Shown: positions 8,825 through 17,860 of the stretch, one piece after another
Layout of the letters: the number at the start of each line of letters is the position of its first letter
How positions within the stretch are numbered: the stretch's first letter is position 1
Assembly: GCA_030429765.1 (NCBI GenBank)
Contig: JAUIER010000014.1
Location: 1-64,000 of the forward strand
DNA length: 64,000 bases
From: a bacterium
Lineage (GTDB): Bacteria; Omnitrophota; Gorgyraeia; Zapsychrales; Zapsychraceae
Reading direction: 5' to 3'
Translations under genes and position numbers: made by a program
Notes under the pieces: model-generated
The model's database searches: none
The model's input: only the letters and a program-made list of their open reading frames with translations
Told to the model about the DNA's origin: nothing

Positions 8825-9628
8825 CTATTGCCTTTGTACATACCAGCGACACATGCGTGCCTGAACCAAACGAAGGATCCAATCCATCACAAAACCGAAG
8901 ATGATCAATAGCACCAGGTACGGATAAACTACATCCATGTTGACCAATCGCGCTTGCAGCCTCAACCGATATCCAAATCCGATATGGGCACAGGCATACT
9001 CAGCCGCGATGAGATACACCAATGATGGACCGATCTGCAGACGAATGGAATTGATCATATTTGGCAGGACTTGTTTGATGATAATATTGAAGACCAACTC
9101 GGCCTTGGACGCGCCAAGCGTGATCCCCTTATTGATAATCTCCGTCGGAATATCCCGGATGGACAGGTATATGCTCTGCGCGAGAATCGGAAGGATTCCC
9201 ACCACAATAATCCCCACATACATCCCCATCCCTGTCCCCAGCATCACAAAGAACAGGGCCAGCGCCGCGGTCGGCGGCAATTTAGCGAGCACCGCCAGAT
9301 AGGGAGCCACGGCCGCTTCAAAGATCGGAAAACACCCCATCGACACACCGATCACAATGGCGCCGAGCACTCCCCACAATAGTCCCAAAAACAATCGCTT
9401 GGCCGATTCCTTGGCGTCTTCAACCAGCCATCGTTCACCCGACCGCTTGTTGGGTTCGACGATTTTGTGAACACCTTCTTTGAGTTGGGTCCATGTGGGG
9501 ATGGACTTGTCCTTGGGATTCTTCACGTGCTGCCGATGAGACAGCCAGGTGTAGCCGGCCAACATGGCGGCCACGGACAACACACTGACAAACAGTCTCA
9601 ACGCAGGCTTGATTTTATCACCGACCAC
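8825..9628 (-). CDS. ABC transporter permease (TauC/SsuC-like)
   Basis: This 267-aa inner-membrane permease has about six helices. The first is at about 10-28, then a ~50-residue periplasmic loop, then helices from about 77 onward. The cytoplasmic EAA coupling motif is GASKAELVFNIIIKQVLP (about 171-188). It pairs with the ATPase 3 bp downstream and the binding protein 9 bp upstream. The organisation matches binding-protein-dependent transporters of the nitrate/sulfonate/taurine family. The long first periplasmic loop may be a docking surface for the operon's extracytoplasmic partners (inference). Confidence 0.93.
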   Translation of the reverse strand: MVGDKIKPALRLFVSVLSVAAMLAGYTWLSHRQHVKNPKDKSIPTWTQLKEGVHKIVEPNKRSGERWLVEDAKESAKRLFLGLLWGVLGAIVIGVSMGCFPIFEAAVAPYLAVLAKLPPTAALALFFVMLGTGMGMYVGIIVVGILPILAQSIYLSIRDIPTEIINKGITLGASKAELVFNIIIKQVLPNMINSIRLQIGPSLVYLIAAEYACAHIGFGYRLRLQARLVNMDVVYPYLVLLIIFGFVMDWILRLVQARMCRWYVQRQ

Positions 9629-9637
9629 AATTCACCT

Positions 9638-10687
9638 CTATTTTGCCGCTACATTTTTAATGTATGTGGAATCAAACGTAAGATTGCCCGGCTGTCCGCC
9701 AAAGGAAACAGACGGCGTCTCATCCACGATTCCTCGTTTCATCGAATAACTGACCACCTTCTTCATCGTCGAGGGCAGGGCCTCACCGTCAAAAAGCTCG
9801 ATCGCTGATTGAGGCGTCGCGTAAAACTTGGTTTGTTTAACGACCTCACGCATGCTCTGCAATCCCAGGTTACTGAACTTTTCACCCAAGGCAATCAACG
9901 TGCTGTCACCTTCAGCCGGATCGGCTAACAGATTATTGAGTTCATAGAAGGCGTCGATGACCGCGTGCGCGAATGCCGCTCCGCCCGGCTTGGCCAGCGA
10001 TTCTTTATTGGCCACCACCATATCGATGATTTCTCCCGGAATCCCGGTTGAATCAAACATGACCCGTGACGACGGGACTTTTTCAAGCGTGTCGAGAACA
10101 AATGGGTTCCAAACCACGATCGCGTCCAACTGTCCTTGCTGAAACTGCATCGCCGCCACACCGGGATCCATGTTCACAAAATTAAAATCATCGGGATTTT
10201 GTCCCTGAAGTTCCAAATTAGAATCAAACGTGTAACTGGACACACTTAAATCCAATCCCGCGACTTTGACACTTTTAAGATCATTAAAGTCTTTGACATT
10301 CTCGCTCACGATCAACGCGTCAGCCCCATGCGACGTCGAGGTCGGCAGGATCGCCACCGAATCCAGCGACAAGGACGGACTCAGAATGTCCATGTTTGTG
10401 ATACACACGGCGTCGGCTTTTCCGGAGGCGTAGAGTTGGATCGTTGAGTCATAATCCATTTCTTCCAGGACAATGTCGACCTTATATTTTTTTTCAACCG
10501 ACCCAAGTTTTCCCTCACGACCATTGATGAATCCCGCTTCATTCAAGACACCAAAGGCGCTCCACGAAGGGTACTCACTCCACGCCAGGGTAAATATGGG
10601 ATAATCTTCCGCCATCGTTTTTTTAGAAATAACAAATACCGCCGCCGCGATGATGCACACGACAATGATCAGATTTAGCTTTTTCAT
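9638..10687 (-). CDS. NMT1/SsuA-like periplasmic substrate-binding protein
   Basis: This 349-aa exported protein has an N-terminal hydrophobic signal (about 4-22) and no lipobox. A two-lobed binding-protein fold of the NMT1/TauA/SsuA type follows (ADAVCITNMD, GLDLSVSSYT, LDAIVVWNPFV). It lies 9 bp before the permease, so it is the most obvious feeder of the transporter. Two other proteins of this operon carry the same fold fused to an OmpA domain, giving three paralogous binding modules for one permease. The ligand is unknown. Confidence 0.92.
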   Translation of the reverse strand: MKKLNLIIVVCIIAAAVFVISKKTMAEDYPIFTLAWSEYPSWSAFGVLNEAGFINGREGKLGSVEKKYKVDIVLEEMDYDSTIQLYASGKADAVCITNMDILSPSLSLDSVAILPTSTSHGADALIVSENVKDFNDLKSVKVAGLDLSVSSYTFDSNLELQGQNPDDFNFVNMDPGVAAMQFQQGQLDAIVVWNPFVLDTLEKVPSSRVMFDSTGIPGEIIDMVVANKESLAKPGGAAFAHAVIDAFYELNNLLADPAEGDSTLIALGEKFSNLGLQSMREVVKQTKFYATPQSAIELFDGEALPSTMKKVVSYSMKRGIVDETPSVSFGGQPGNLTFDSTYIKNVAAK

Positions 10688-10713
10688 GTTGTCCTCTCCT
10701 TATGTATATGCCG

Positions 10714-11532
10714 TTACTCTTGGTAACTGTCTTTTTGCGGGGTGTCGGCCTGCTTGGGGGCCGGTGTTTCGTCAATCAGTCCGATATCGTTAAAGAACTC
10801 TTCATTACCGCCGCTTTCCGCCAATCGAATCAGTTCCTGTTCTTCCGAACTGTTCTCGTAACCCGATGTCTTCTTGGCCAGTTTGGTACGGTTCTCCACA
10901 TTGTTGACCGTATCGCGGACATCCTTGAGCAATTCCGCTGTTTCATCGTTACTGATCCCGGACTTTAATTCATACAGCTCCCGCCGCTCCTTGGCTGAAG
11001 ATACCTTGGCCATCGCGCGGTCCCGTTCCTGGTTGATATTCTCAAACTCACGCTGCATCTTTTTGATGTCGGATTCAAAATTCTTGAGCTCCTGGGAATT
11101 ATCCTCGATTTCCTGTTCAAGATTGGCAATGTCGGCATTGAGCAGGGCCAGCGACGAACTGGCATCGGCGTTCTTCGCGGCGTACTCCTTGATCTTGGGA
11201 TCATTTTTAATCGTCTCCAGATCCGCCCCCTGCTTCTTGAGCTCACGCGCCCGCTGCTGGCCGGCAATCTTGGAACCCGCCACTATCTTTTCTTTTTGTT
11301 CGGCCTGTTCACGATAATTTTCCAACTGAGCTTTCTGTTTGTCCAGTGAAGACATTAACCGTGAAACCGCCCGGGTGATCGTCTGATACCGCGCCTTCTT
11401 TTCTTCTATGATTCGATTGTATTTCTCTCCGATGACATACGGATCTTCACCCCAAATTTCACTGATTTCATTGATCCGTCCGGTCAGGGCATATCCAAGT
11501 GTTTTGAATAACTTCCCAATGGCTTTAAACAT
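10714..11532 (-). CDS. PspA/IM30-like coiled-coil membrane-stress protein
   Basis: This 272-aa, almost wholly helical, soluble protein starts with an amphipathic-looking helix (MFKAIGKLFKTLGYALTG), as PspA and Vipp1 do. Long charged coiled coils cover about 45-215, and the tail is disordered and acidic. The segmentation resembles the PspA/IM30 (ESCRT-III-related) fold, but the identity is distant and I call it PspA-like only. A good Shine-Dalgarno (GAGGAGAAGG) precedes the ATG. It sits between a membrane coiled-coil protein and the ABC transporter genes, and the AAA+ ATPase ends the same operon. Known PspA proteins bind and stabilise stressed inner membranes. Confidence 0.72.
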   Translation of the reverse strand: MFKAIGKLFKTLGYALTGRINEISEIWGEDPYVIGEKYNRIIEEKKARYQTITRAVSRLMSSLDKQKAQLENYREQAEQKEKIVAGSKIAGQQRARELKKQGADLETIKNDPKIKEYAAKNADASSSLALLNADIANLEQEIEDNSQELKNFESDIKKMQREFENINQERDRAMAKVSSAKERRELYELKSGISNDETAELLKDVRDTVNNVENRTKLAKKTSGYENSSEEQELIRLAESGGNEEFFNDIGLIDETPAPKQADTPQKDSYQE

Positions 11533-11561
11533 TTACCTTCTCCTCGTTTGTCTTCGTTGGT

Positions 11562-12299
11562 TTATTCTGTCTGTCGATGACGCCTTTCCAGCTTCTTCAT
11601 GCGTTCATCCACCTGTTTGGCAATTTCGATTCCTTCATCCAAGTCGCTCATGATCTGCACAAATTCCGCGTGATCCGGCGGCTCACCGACGTTCAATGTC
11701 TGAATCCGCTGAAGGATCTTTCCTAGATAAGAGATCATCGTAGCGATCTCATCAATAATTTTTTCGCGCGTCTCTAAAATTTTTCGCTGGATCGAATGGT
11801 CGGAAATATTCCGGGCACTCTCGATCAAACTCAGCGAATTCTCCAGCCGGTCCACACAGTCCGCGAACAATCGATCCACCCGATCATGCATTTGCAGACG
11901 CGATTGCGCGTCAAGCTTGGAATCTTCACCCAAGGCCGATTTAATCGCCCGCGCCAGTTCACGCGTATCATTCAAGGCCTTATGTGTGCGGGGGTCTCCA
12001 TCCTTGGACAGCTTCTTGTAAAACACATCCAGTCGCTGTTCATGCGCATCGGCCACCTCACCCTTGAGTTCGTTCAAGGCCTCCCGGGCCATTTCCTCTC
12101 CTGACAGCAGAAACATCTGAAGCACCGTCCCGATGGTCAACACCCCAAAGACCAATGGCAAAATATTCAGCAACAGCAGTCTAAACTCAAACGCCCACGA
12201 GGCGATGAGCGATATCACAGTCAATCCCCCGAGGGTGATGACCGGAACGCTCAGAAAAAGCTTCTTTAACAACTTACCCCATAGCTTTTTCTTATCCAC
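11562..12299 (-). CDS. Inner-membrane protein with cytoplasmic coiled coil
   Basis: This 245-aa protein has no family I can name. Two adjacent N-terminal helices (about 15-37 and 40-65) form a membrane hairpin. About 175 residues of charged, helical, coiled-coil-rich sequence follow and should be cytoplasmic. It lies 29 bp upstream of the PspA-like gene and 20 bp downstream of the smaller binding-protein/OmpA fusion. That position suits a membrane anchor or partner for the PspA-like protein, a role played by PspB/C or Lia proteins elsewhere; this is inference from topology and context only. Confidence 0.85.
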   Translation of the reverse strand: MDKKKLWGKLLKKLFLSVPVITLGGLTVISLIASWAFEFRLLLLNILPLVFGVLTIGTVLQMFLLSGEEMAREALNELKGEVADAHEQRLDVFYKKLSKDGDPRTHKALNDTRELARAIKSALGEDSKLDAQSRLQMHDRVDRLFADCVDRLENSLSLIESARNISDHSIQRKILETREKIIDEIATMISYLGKILQRIQTLNVGEPPDHAEFVQIMSDLDEGIEIAKQVDERMKKLERRHRQTE

Positions 12300-12319
12300 A
12301 CTGACTCCTGATCCTGCGG

Positions 12320-13897
12320 TTAGTACGGCATTTGCCCCATCACAAATGACACCGACTGTCCGTCGCCTCCACGGGAAAAAACCTTTGCCGCCTTGGTCCT
12401 CACCCGATTGGGGCTCACCCGCCCCTCATTCACTAAAAATTCCCGCACGGCCTCGGCCCGCTGCCGGGCCAATTCACGGTTGAGTTCGATGTCACCTTCT
12501 TTGCGTGCGTGGCCGACGATCCACAGATAATAGTCCGGCCAAATCTTGAGTTTTTGGGCCAGAGCCTTGAGATCCCGCTGACTTTGAAACCCTATCTTGG
12601 CCTTGCCCCGTCCAAAACTGACAGGATTGATATCCAATCGTCCGACCGGAACAATACGATTCCATTCATCGGCGGACAGAGCCGGTAATTCGTCAACCCC
12701 CTGAATATCCTCGGGATCAAGCAGACCAATCTCTGCGCCCAATACGTTCAACTGTCGGCCGGGATGAAAGTCGCTGTTCTTTAGCGCCAGTAAGATCTTA
12801 TCATAGAAGAGCCGGTTATAGTTGCCGCCAAACGGATCTTCCGACAGGCGGCCGGTCTTGACCAATACTTCCGTAATCCGTTCGATGATGTCTTCTAGAT
12901 GATCAAGCCCTTTGCGCGACATTTCCTGAAGCAATCCAAAATGCGCGTAGTTCTCGACACTGTTCTTCCAGCGTATACCCCCTACAATCTTTTCAGCCTG
13001 CGCGTCGGACAATCGTCCGCCGGTCTTGGCCGCATCTGCCTTGACCAACGATTTCATATCACGTCGATGGTGATACGCCGCCCGTAAATACGCCTCGATA
13101 ACCTTGGAGACCAGCGGTTCATTCTCGGTCAGAAATTCACGCTGCACCACCAGCACATCGACAATAAAGCCTTTCATCTTGGCTGAGTCAATCAGCACAT
13201 GCGCGCCCTGCTGTTCCAAGGCCTTGGACACATCCGGCTCCCACATCACATAGGCCTTCTTCTGCGATGGATCCGCGCGTTTGAACTTGTTGTACACGTC
13301 ATCCGACCCGTTGGCCTCGATCACATAATTCTTGGGCAATCCTTGGAGACTAAAATGCGAGGTGATAATGCGGGCCATAAACTCACTCGGTGAATCCGGC
13401 GTCAGCACCACACGCGCATCCTGATGATCCAGCGCATTGATGTTGGTCATCCCGTCTTTGTAGGCCACCACCGCATCGGCCCCGTGTGATTCATCCAGCA
13501 TCAGCACAATGGTGCCCGGAAATTCGCCTGTATCCACCGAGGCTGTAATCAGAGAATCGACGGTAAATACGGCAAACTGAGACCGTCCGCGTCGCAGCGT
13601 CTGCATGCGTTTGCCATAATCCGCGCCATCATCCTCGAGATTCAGACGTATCCGTGACATCTTCAGCTGATCCCGAAACTCGTCTGATCTCAGAATACTG
13701 TAACCGGAAAACCCGTCCAAACTTATCGAAATTTCATGGTCATATTGACTTTTGGCGCTGGTTTGCTCCTCAAGTTTTTTGGTCTGATCAGGCTTGTAAA
13801 TAAACTTAAAGAAAATGGCAGCACCGAGCGAACACAACACCGCCCACACCATCAAGACCATCACCCATTTAACGCCGCTGCTTTTTTTCTTACCCAT
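12320..13897 (-). CDS. Inner-membrane-anchored substrate-binding-protein/OmpA fusion
   Basis: This 525-aa protein has an uncleaved-looking signal anchor at 11-34. A binding-protein-like region follows (about 50-300; SRSQFAVFTVDSLITAS, SHGADAVVAY), then an OmpA_C-like peptidoglycan-binding domain at about 415-525 with NRELARQRAEAVREFL. It would be tethered to the inner membrane while gripping the cell wall. RefSeq uses names like 'phosphate ABC transporter substrate-binding/OmpA family protein' for similar fusions, but nothing here indicates phosphate. It has a larger, secreted paralogue (14814-16658) two genes upstream. The gap to the VWA gene is 16 bp. Confidence 0.88.
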   Translation of the reverse strand: MGKKKSSGVKWVMVLMVWAVLCSLGAAIFFKFIYKPDQTKKLEEQTSAKSQYDHEISISLDGFSGYSILRSDEFRDQLKMSRIRLNLEDDGADYGKRMQTLRRGRSQFAVFTVDSLITASVDTGEFPGTIVLMLDESHGADAVVAYKDGMTNINALDHQDARVVLTPDSPSEFMARIITSHFSLQGLPKNYVIEANGSDDVYNKFKRADPSQKKAYVMWEPDVSKALEQQGAHVLIDSAKMKGFIVDVLVVQREFLTENEPLVSKVIEAYLRAAYHHRRDMKSLVKADAAKTGGRLSDAQAEKIVGGIRWKNSVENYAHFGLLQEMSRKGLDHLEDIIERITEVLVKTGRLSEDPFGGNYNRLFYDKILLALKNSDFHPGRQLNVLGAEIGLLDPEDIQGVDELPALSADEWNRIVPVGRLDINPVSFGRGKAKIGFQSQRDLKALAQKLKIWPDYYLWIVGHARKEGDIELNRELARQRAEAVREFLVNEGRVSPNRVRTKAAKVFSRGGDGQSVSFVMGQMPY

Positions 13898-13913
13898 ACG
13901 TATCCGATTTCCG

Positions 13914-14771
13914 TTAAAAAACCTTCTTTAGGATTAACAATACAATGATCGCCGTCACAATCCACGAAAAATTAAACGATTTCTCCACCGACGTGTTTGA
14001 AGTGGTCGTCACTTGAGACGACGATTGCGCCTGAGGTCGGTTCACATCGACTTTAACGCCCTCAATCGGCGTGACCGCCGTGGTCGATAAAGCCCCGATC
14101 GCCTGATTCACAAACGCGTCCGGAAGACTATTGATCAGATCAAAGACATCCTGCGACGCAGCCACATCTGAAGTCGATCCGTCAATTTCACCTAGGACTT
14201 CCGAAATCGCCCGGCTGAGCGATTGTGTATCTTTGGCCTGGCGATACGAGTGCACCATCTTGGCCAGACTGTGCTCGGTATTCATAAAAACGCCGATCAC
14301 ATCGACCGTAATCCCCCGCGCCATGATGGCCGGTGTATAACTATTCATCAATCGTCGATCGGAGGCCTCGCCGTCGGTAATAACCAGCAAGCGATAACTG
14401 CCATATCCAAATTGCTTTTCCTTTTGCTGCAAGAGACGATCGGCCCCCATCTTCATGTATTCTCCCAACGGCGTTGATCCGCCCGTTCGAAGTCGATGAA
14501 TGGCCGTGACCAGCCGCTGATCATCGCGGGGTCCCAATTCATAAGCCCAACCGCTGTCCATCCCAAACGACAGCAAGCCTACATGCGTGGATTCCGGAAT
14601 CGTCTTAAGGACCTGCTTCAAGGCCTCTTTGGCCTGGGCAATTTTAGTCCCACTCATCGAGCCCGAGCAATCCATTAAAACCACAATGTTGTCGGTATAT
14701 ACGTCATTGGCGCTGACAGGCACCGCTGACATCAAGAGGAAGCACACCCCCCATAGCAATATTCGTTTCAT
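13914..14771 (-). CDS. Tail-anchored periplasmic VWA-domain protein
   Basis: This 285-aa protein has a signal peptide (1-21, ending VSA). A von Willebrand factor A domain (about 28-190) has a complete MIDAS signature, D34-x-S36-x-S38 in DCSGSMSG, with a downstream GGSTPLGEY threonine. A Ser/Thr-rich linker follows, then a C-terminal helix (about 268-285) ending LILKKVF. The VWA domain is therefore periplasmic and held in the inner membrane, and should bind a metal-dependent protein ligand. It sits between the two binding-protein/OmpA fusion genes, which makes them its likely partners. A Shine-Dalgarno (GAGGAGATA) supports the start. Confidence 0.92.
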   Translation of the reverse strand: MKRILLWGVCFLLMSAVPVSANDVYTDNIVVLMDCSGSMSGTKIAQAKEALKQVLKTIPESTHVGLLSFGMDSGWAYELGPRDDQRLVTAIHRLRTGGSTPLGEYMKMGADRLLQQKEKQFGYGSYRLLVITDGEASDRRLMNSYTPAIMARGITVDVIGVFMNTEHSLAKMVHSYRQAKDTQSLSRAISEVLGEIDGSTSDVAASQDVFDLINSLPDAFVNQAIGALSTTAVTPIEGVKVDVNRPQAQSSSQVTTTSNTSVEKSFNFSWIVTAIIVLLILKKVF

Positions 14772-14813
14772 AATATCTCCTCGTCGAAGTCCGTTAACAA
14801 TTCAAAACCCGGA

Positions 14814-16658
14814 CTAGAAATCAAAATCAGTCGGATTCATCGTTTCCGCACTTGTACGGATAATCGAGAATTCCCCGCGCATATTCTGCTGCGCCTCAAA
14901 CTGATTGCGTGGTTTTGGAATCAACGGCTCACGGATACCGACGCCAAAGGCCTGAACCTGTGATTCATCAACGGTTTGACCTTTGCCTCGGGCGTAATTG
15001 ATAAAACTTTCACGAATCGCCTCGGCCCGCTTTCGGGACAGGTTCAGCGCCTGCTGAACAATCGCCCGGGTGTTATGCTGACCGTCATCAAACACCCCCT
15101 GCTTGATCAATTCAATCGCCTGGGATGTGTTCTCGAGATTCAATGGTCGGCCGTTATAGTAGTACACCCAATTGCCTTTGGTGCCGCTGCGTTTTAAGAC
15201 CCCTTTCGTCATACCGGCCTGTACGAGATTCTTTAAGGCCAGCGTTGGATCGGCATGACCGCGGACGGCGAGCACTGCATTCCCGAACTGTTCCATACTT
15301 TGGAGAACCTCATCAAATTCTGCTGAGTAGGAATCGGCGGAAAAATCCACTTGATTGGCCTTGAAATCGACCGTAAACGACATGATCGTCTTTTCATCCA
15401 GTCCGCCGCGTTCGGTCAGGGCCTCAATCTCCTGTTGCACGGCCTCGGCCTTGAATCGATCGGAACGGACAACCTCCGTGGTTGATAGTCCGCTTAAGAA
15501 TACCGGTGATTTGTAATTAAAGTCGTTGGGTTCGATCGGCTTGGAACTGTTGATAAATCCGAGCCGTTTGGAAAGGTCTAACGAACGGGCCATGAAGGTT
15601 TCGAATCCGCGATTGTTGTTCTTGTCCGTAAAAAAGGCCACGTTGCCCGGATAACCCACAAGGGTGGCATCGATCAGCAAACCGTACGCATCTTCCTCCA
15701 GCGTCGGAATGGTATCCCGCCCGTAGATATCCTGAGTCATTTGCAGCAATTGCATAAACTCCTGCGAACCGCGCGACTCATAGGCCTTTCGCAATTCTAT
15801 AACTTTCTCGGACGCCTGCAGGTATCCGCTGACAAATTTCTCAACCCAGGCTTTGTTCGCGTAATAGAAGTCACTGCGCACCACATACACATCGGCGATC
15901 GAATAACTCATGTTGGCCGTTGACACCAGCACGTGCGCACCAGCGACTGTTCCTTCGGCGCCGCTGCCGGTATTCTGCAGCCCGCCGGTGAGTCCGATCA
16001 TATCCGGGGTGATGACAAACGCGGCCGCGATATCGTCTCGTGAACGAAAGATTTCAGCCGGGCTGTCCGGTGATGCGGTCAATTCGCTGGCCCAGACAAT
16101 GTCAACGTCATCCCACGTCAAATTACCCACACGGAGCACGTCATCCAACATCCCCACGTGAGGTCCGCCGGACTGTAGTACAATCTTTTTACCCTTGAGA
16201 TCCCGGATGGTTTTCACACCTTTGCGGATCACACAGTGATCACCGGCCGACCACGTCATCTGCAGGGCCATAACCCCTTTGGTCTTGGCATCCGAAGCAA
16301 TTAATTCAGACACCTGCCCCATCATACGAAATGTCCCGCGCAAAAACGGCGACTTGCCTTCCATATATTCCTGGGCCTGCTTGGCCAGGTCATCGCGGGG
16401 GACCAGCTCAATGCTTAACCCCAGTTGATCAAATATTGAACCTTTGGCGGTCTTCAATCCACCATTGGCGTAGAATGTGATCATATCTCCACCCCAAGTG
16501 ATGAACGGAACCTGAATCGGTTGAGATGTATTCACATCACCCACCCGGACGGCGCCGAGTGAGTCTTTGAAATTCTGAGCCTGAACCGGCGGTGTAATCA
16601 TCGACAAAGTAAACATGACAAGCAGAACCAGGCTTGCAGCTTGACGAAACTTAAGCAT
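14814..16658 (-). CDS. Secreted substrate-binding-protein/OmpA fusion, first gene of the operon
   Basis: This 614-aa protein has a cleavable signal peptide (about 1-28, ending VQAQ). A two-lobed NMT1/phosphate-type binding-protein region spans about 45-350 (GDHCVIRKGVKTIRDLKG, SADVYVVRSDFYY-like core). A C-terminal OmpA-like domain spans about 440-600 (VRGHADPTLALKN, then LNLSRKRAEAIRESF), with an unusual insert of about 50 residues between those two halves. Unlike its paralogue at 12320-13897 it lacks a membrane anchor, so it can be free in the periplasm and bound to the wall. It is the first gene of the nine-gene operon; 42 bp separate it from the VWA gene. Confidence 0.88.
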   Translation of the reverse strand: MLKFRQAASLVLLVMFTLSMITPPVQAQNFKDSLGAVRVGDVNTSQPIQVPFITWGGDMITFYANGGLKTAKGSIFDQLGLSIELVPRDDLAKQAQEYMEGKSPFLRGTFRMMGQVSELIASDAKTKGVMALQMTWSAGDHCVIRKGVKTIRDLKGKKIVLQSGGPHVGMLDDVLRVGNLTWDDVDIVWASELTASPDSPAEIFRSRDDIAAAFVITPDMIGLTGGLQNTGSGAEGTVAGAHVLVSTANMSYSIADVYVVRSDFYYANKAWVEKFVSGYLQASEKVIELRKAYESRGSQEFMQLLQMTQDIYGRDTIPTLEEDAYGLLIDATLVGYPGNVAFFTDKNNNRGFETFMARSLDLSKRLGFINSSKPIEPNDFNYKSPVFLSGLSTTEVVRSDRFKAEAVQQEIEALTERGGLDEKTIMSFTVDFKANQVDFSADSYSAEFDEVLQSMEQFGNAVLAVRGHADPTLALKNLVQAGMTKGVLKRSGTKGNWVYYYNGRPLNLENTSQAIELIKQGVFDDGQHNTRAIVQQALNLSRKRAEAIRESFINYARGKGQTVDESQVQAFGVGIREPLIPKPRNQFEAQQNMRGEFSIIRTSAETMNPTDFDF

Positions 16659-16756
16659 ATATCCTCCCTCACCTAAAGTTTTATGTAAATGTATACAAGA
16701 TTGAAGTGTGATAAATAACCATAAGCCATTATTCTACAATTAGATAGATGATAGTG

Positions 16757-16780
16757 CGAGCATTTTTTTCAGTATGCTCG
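16757..16780. promoter_or_regulatory. Inverted repeat upstream of the envelope operon
   Basis: CGAGCAT (16757-16763) and ATGCTCG (16774-16780) form a perfect 7-bp inverted repeat with a 10-nt spacer, about 100 bp before the first gene of the nine-gene operon. No U-tract follows on either strand, so it is more likely an operator than a terminator. The ~297-base gap to the next gene holds no other ORF, and I could not identify a convincing -35/-10 pair or sigma-54 site. Confidence 0.4.
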
Positions 16781-16955
16781 ACTTGGGAATAATGGCTGGA
16801 TCCGGTTATTCTTCAATAGAAATGGTAAACTGCGTGGACCGCCGACACCGGCTCTGTTCAAACCCTTTGTGTGCCCCGACTGATCTAATTATACAATCTA
16901 AATCCGGGCGCGTGAATTATAATCCCGGAGATATTTTGTAATCACTCGGAGACCG

Positions 16956-17729
16956 TTAAACCAAGCCCAGCCCCAACAAAACGGCGATGACGACGAGCAT
17001 GATGGAGACGATCAGCTGAACGGTCTTCATGGTGACTTTGCCGAGCAAACGGGTGCCGATAAACACACCGGCAAACGCGAAGAGGACCGCCGACACCATG
17101 AGCTCCGCATACGCCTGATAGTTCGATGCCTTCAGATATCCCCAGTATACAAAAATTCGGGAAAAATCCACCAGACATGCGATGATGACGCCGGTGGCGA
17201 TATAGGCTTCCTTGTTAAGACCGCATTTGAGCAGGAACATACTGCGCAATGCGCCTTGATGTCCGGACAGTCCGCCGAAAAATCCGCTCAGCAATCCTCC
17301 CAGAGGCAAGTATTGGATGGGAAATTGAATCCGTTGAAAAGTCGGCCATAACTCCAGCCCGACAAAACCAATGATCACACCGGCCAACACGAGCTTTACC
17401 GTCGTGACCTCAAGTGTTTGACCGGCCAATTCGTATGTCCAAAGCGGGTCGACGGTCTCCAGGGCAAACAGGACCCGTGCGCCGATGAAGGCCGTGACAA
17501 AGGCGGGAATCCCAAACTTGATCACCACCGGCCAATGCGCCTGTCGGCCGAGCAGGATCAATTTGAGCAGGTTGTTCAGCAAATGGACAACGGCGGTTAA
17601 CGCGATGGCGGTGTCGACAGGAAAGAACAGGATAAAGGCCGGCATCAGGATCGTCCCTAATCCAAACCCCGAAAAAAGCGTCAGGCCCGACGCGATCAAC
17701 GCCACGCCGCAAATGATGATGAATTCCAC
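16956..17729 (-). CDS. TauE/SafE (DUF81)-family membrane permease
   Basis: This 257-aa protein is almost all hydrophobic, with about eight helices and the glycine-rich repeats of the TauE/SafE family (FSGFGLGTILMPAF near the N-terminus, GLLSGFFGGLSGHQGALRS in the middle). Members export or import sulfite, sulfoacetate and other small organic anions. It is separated by about 300 bases from the envelope operon and is a separate unit. The TauABC-like transporter nearby makes a sulfur-compound link conceivable, but the sequence does not prove it. Confidence 0.9.
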   Translation of the reverse strand: MEFIIICGVALIASGLTLFSGFGLGTILMPAFILFFPVDTAIALTAVVHLLNNLLKLILLGRQAHWPVVIKFGIPAFVTAFIGARVLFALETVDPLWTYELAGQTLEVTTVKLVLAGVIIGFVGLELWPTFQRIQFPIQYLPLGGLLSGFFGGLSGHQGALRSMFLLKCGLNKEAYIATGVIIACLVDFSRIFVYWGYLKASNYQAYAELMVSAVLFAFAGVFIGTRLLGKVTMKTVQLIVSIMLVVIAVLLGLGLV

Positions 17730-17860
17730 AATCGATCCTTTGTGATGCGTTCCGAGGGCTGACTCTCCCCGCCAGCTAAGGGTAAACTACCATATCATCG
17801 ACACGAAGTTCAAGGGTATTGAAATGAATTCACTCAAAAGTCACACAAACCGGCCAAAAA

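Noticed and set aside
12320-16658. Phosphate-specific binding proteins
   Set aside because: Database names for similar fusions mention phosphate, but no phosphate-pocket motif is visible and no pst genes accompany them.
16757-16780. Intrinsic terminator upstream of the envelope operon
   Set aside because: The inverted repeat is not followed by a U-tract on either strand; I list it as a possible operator only.
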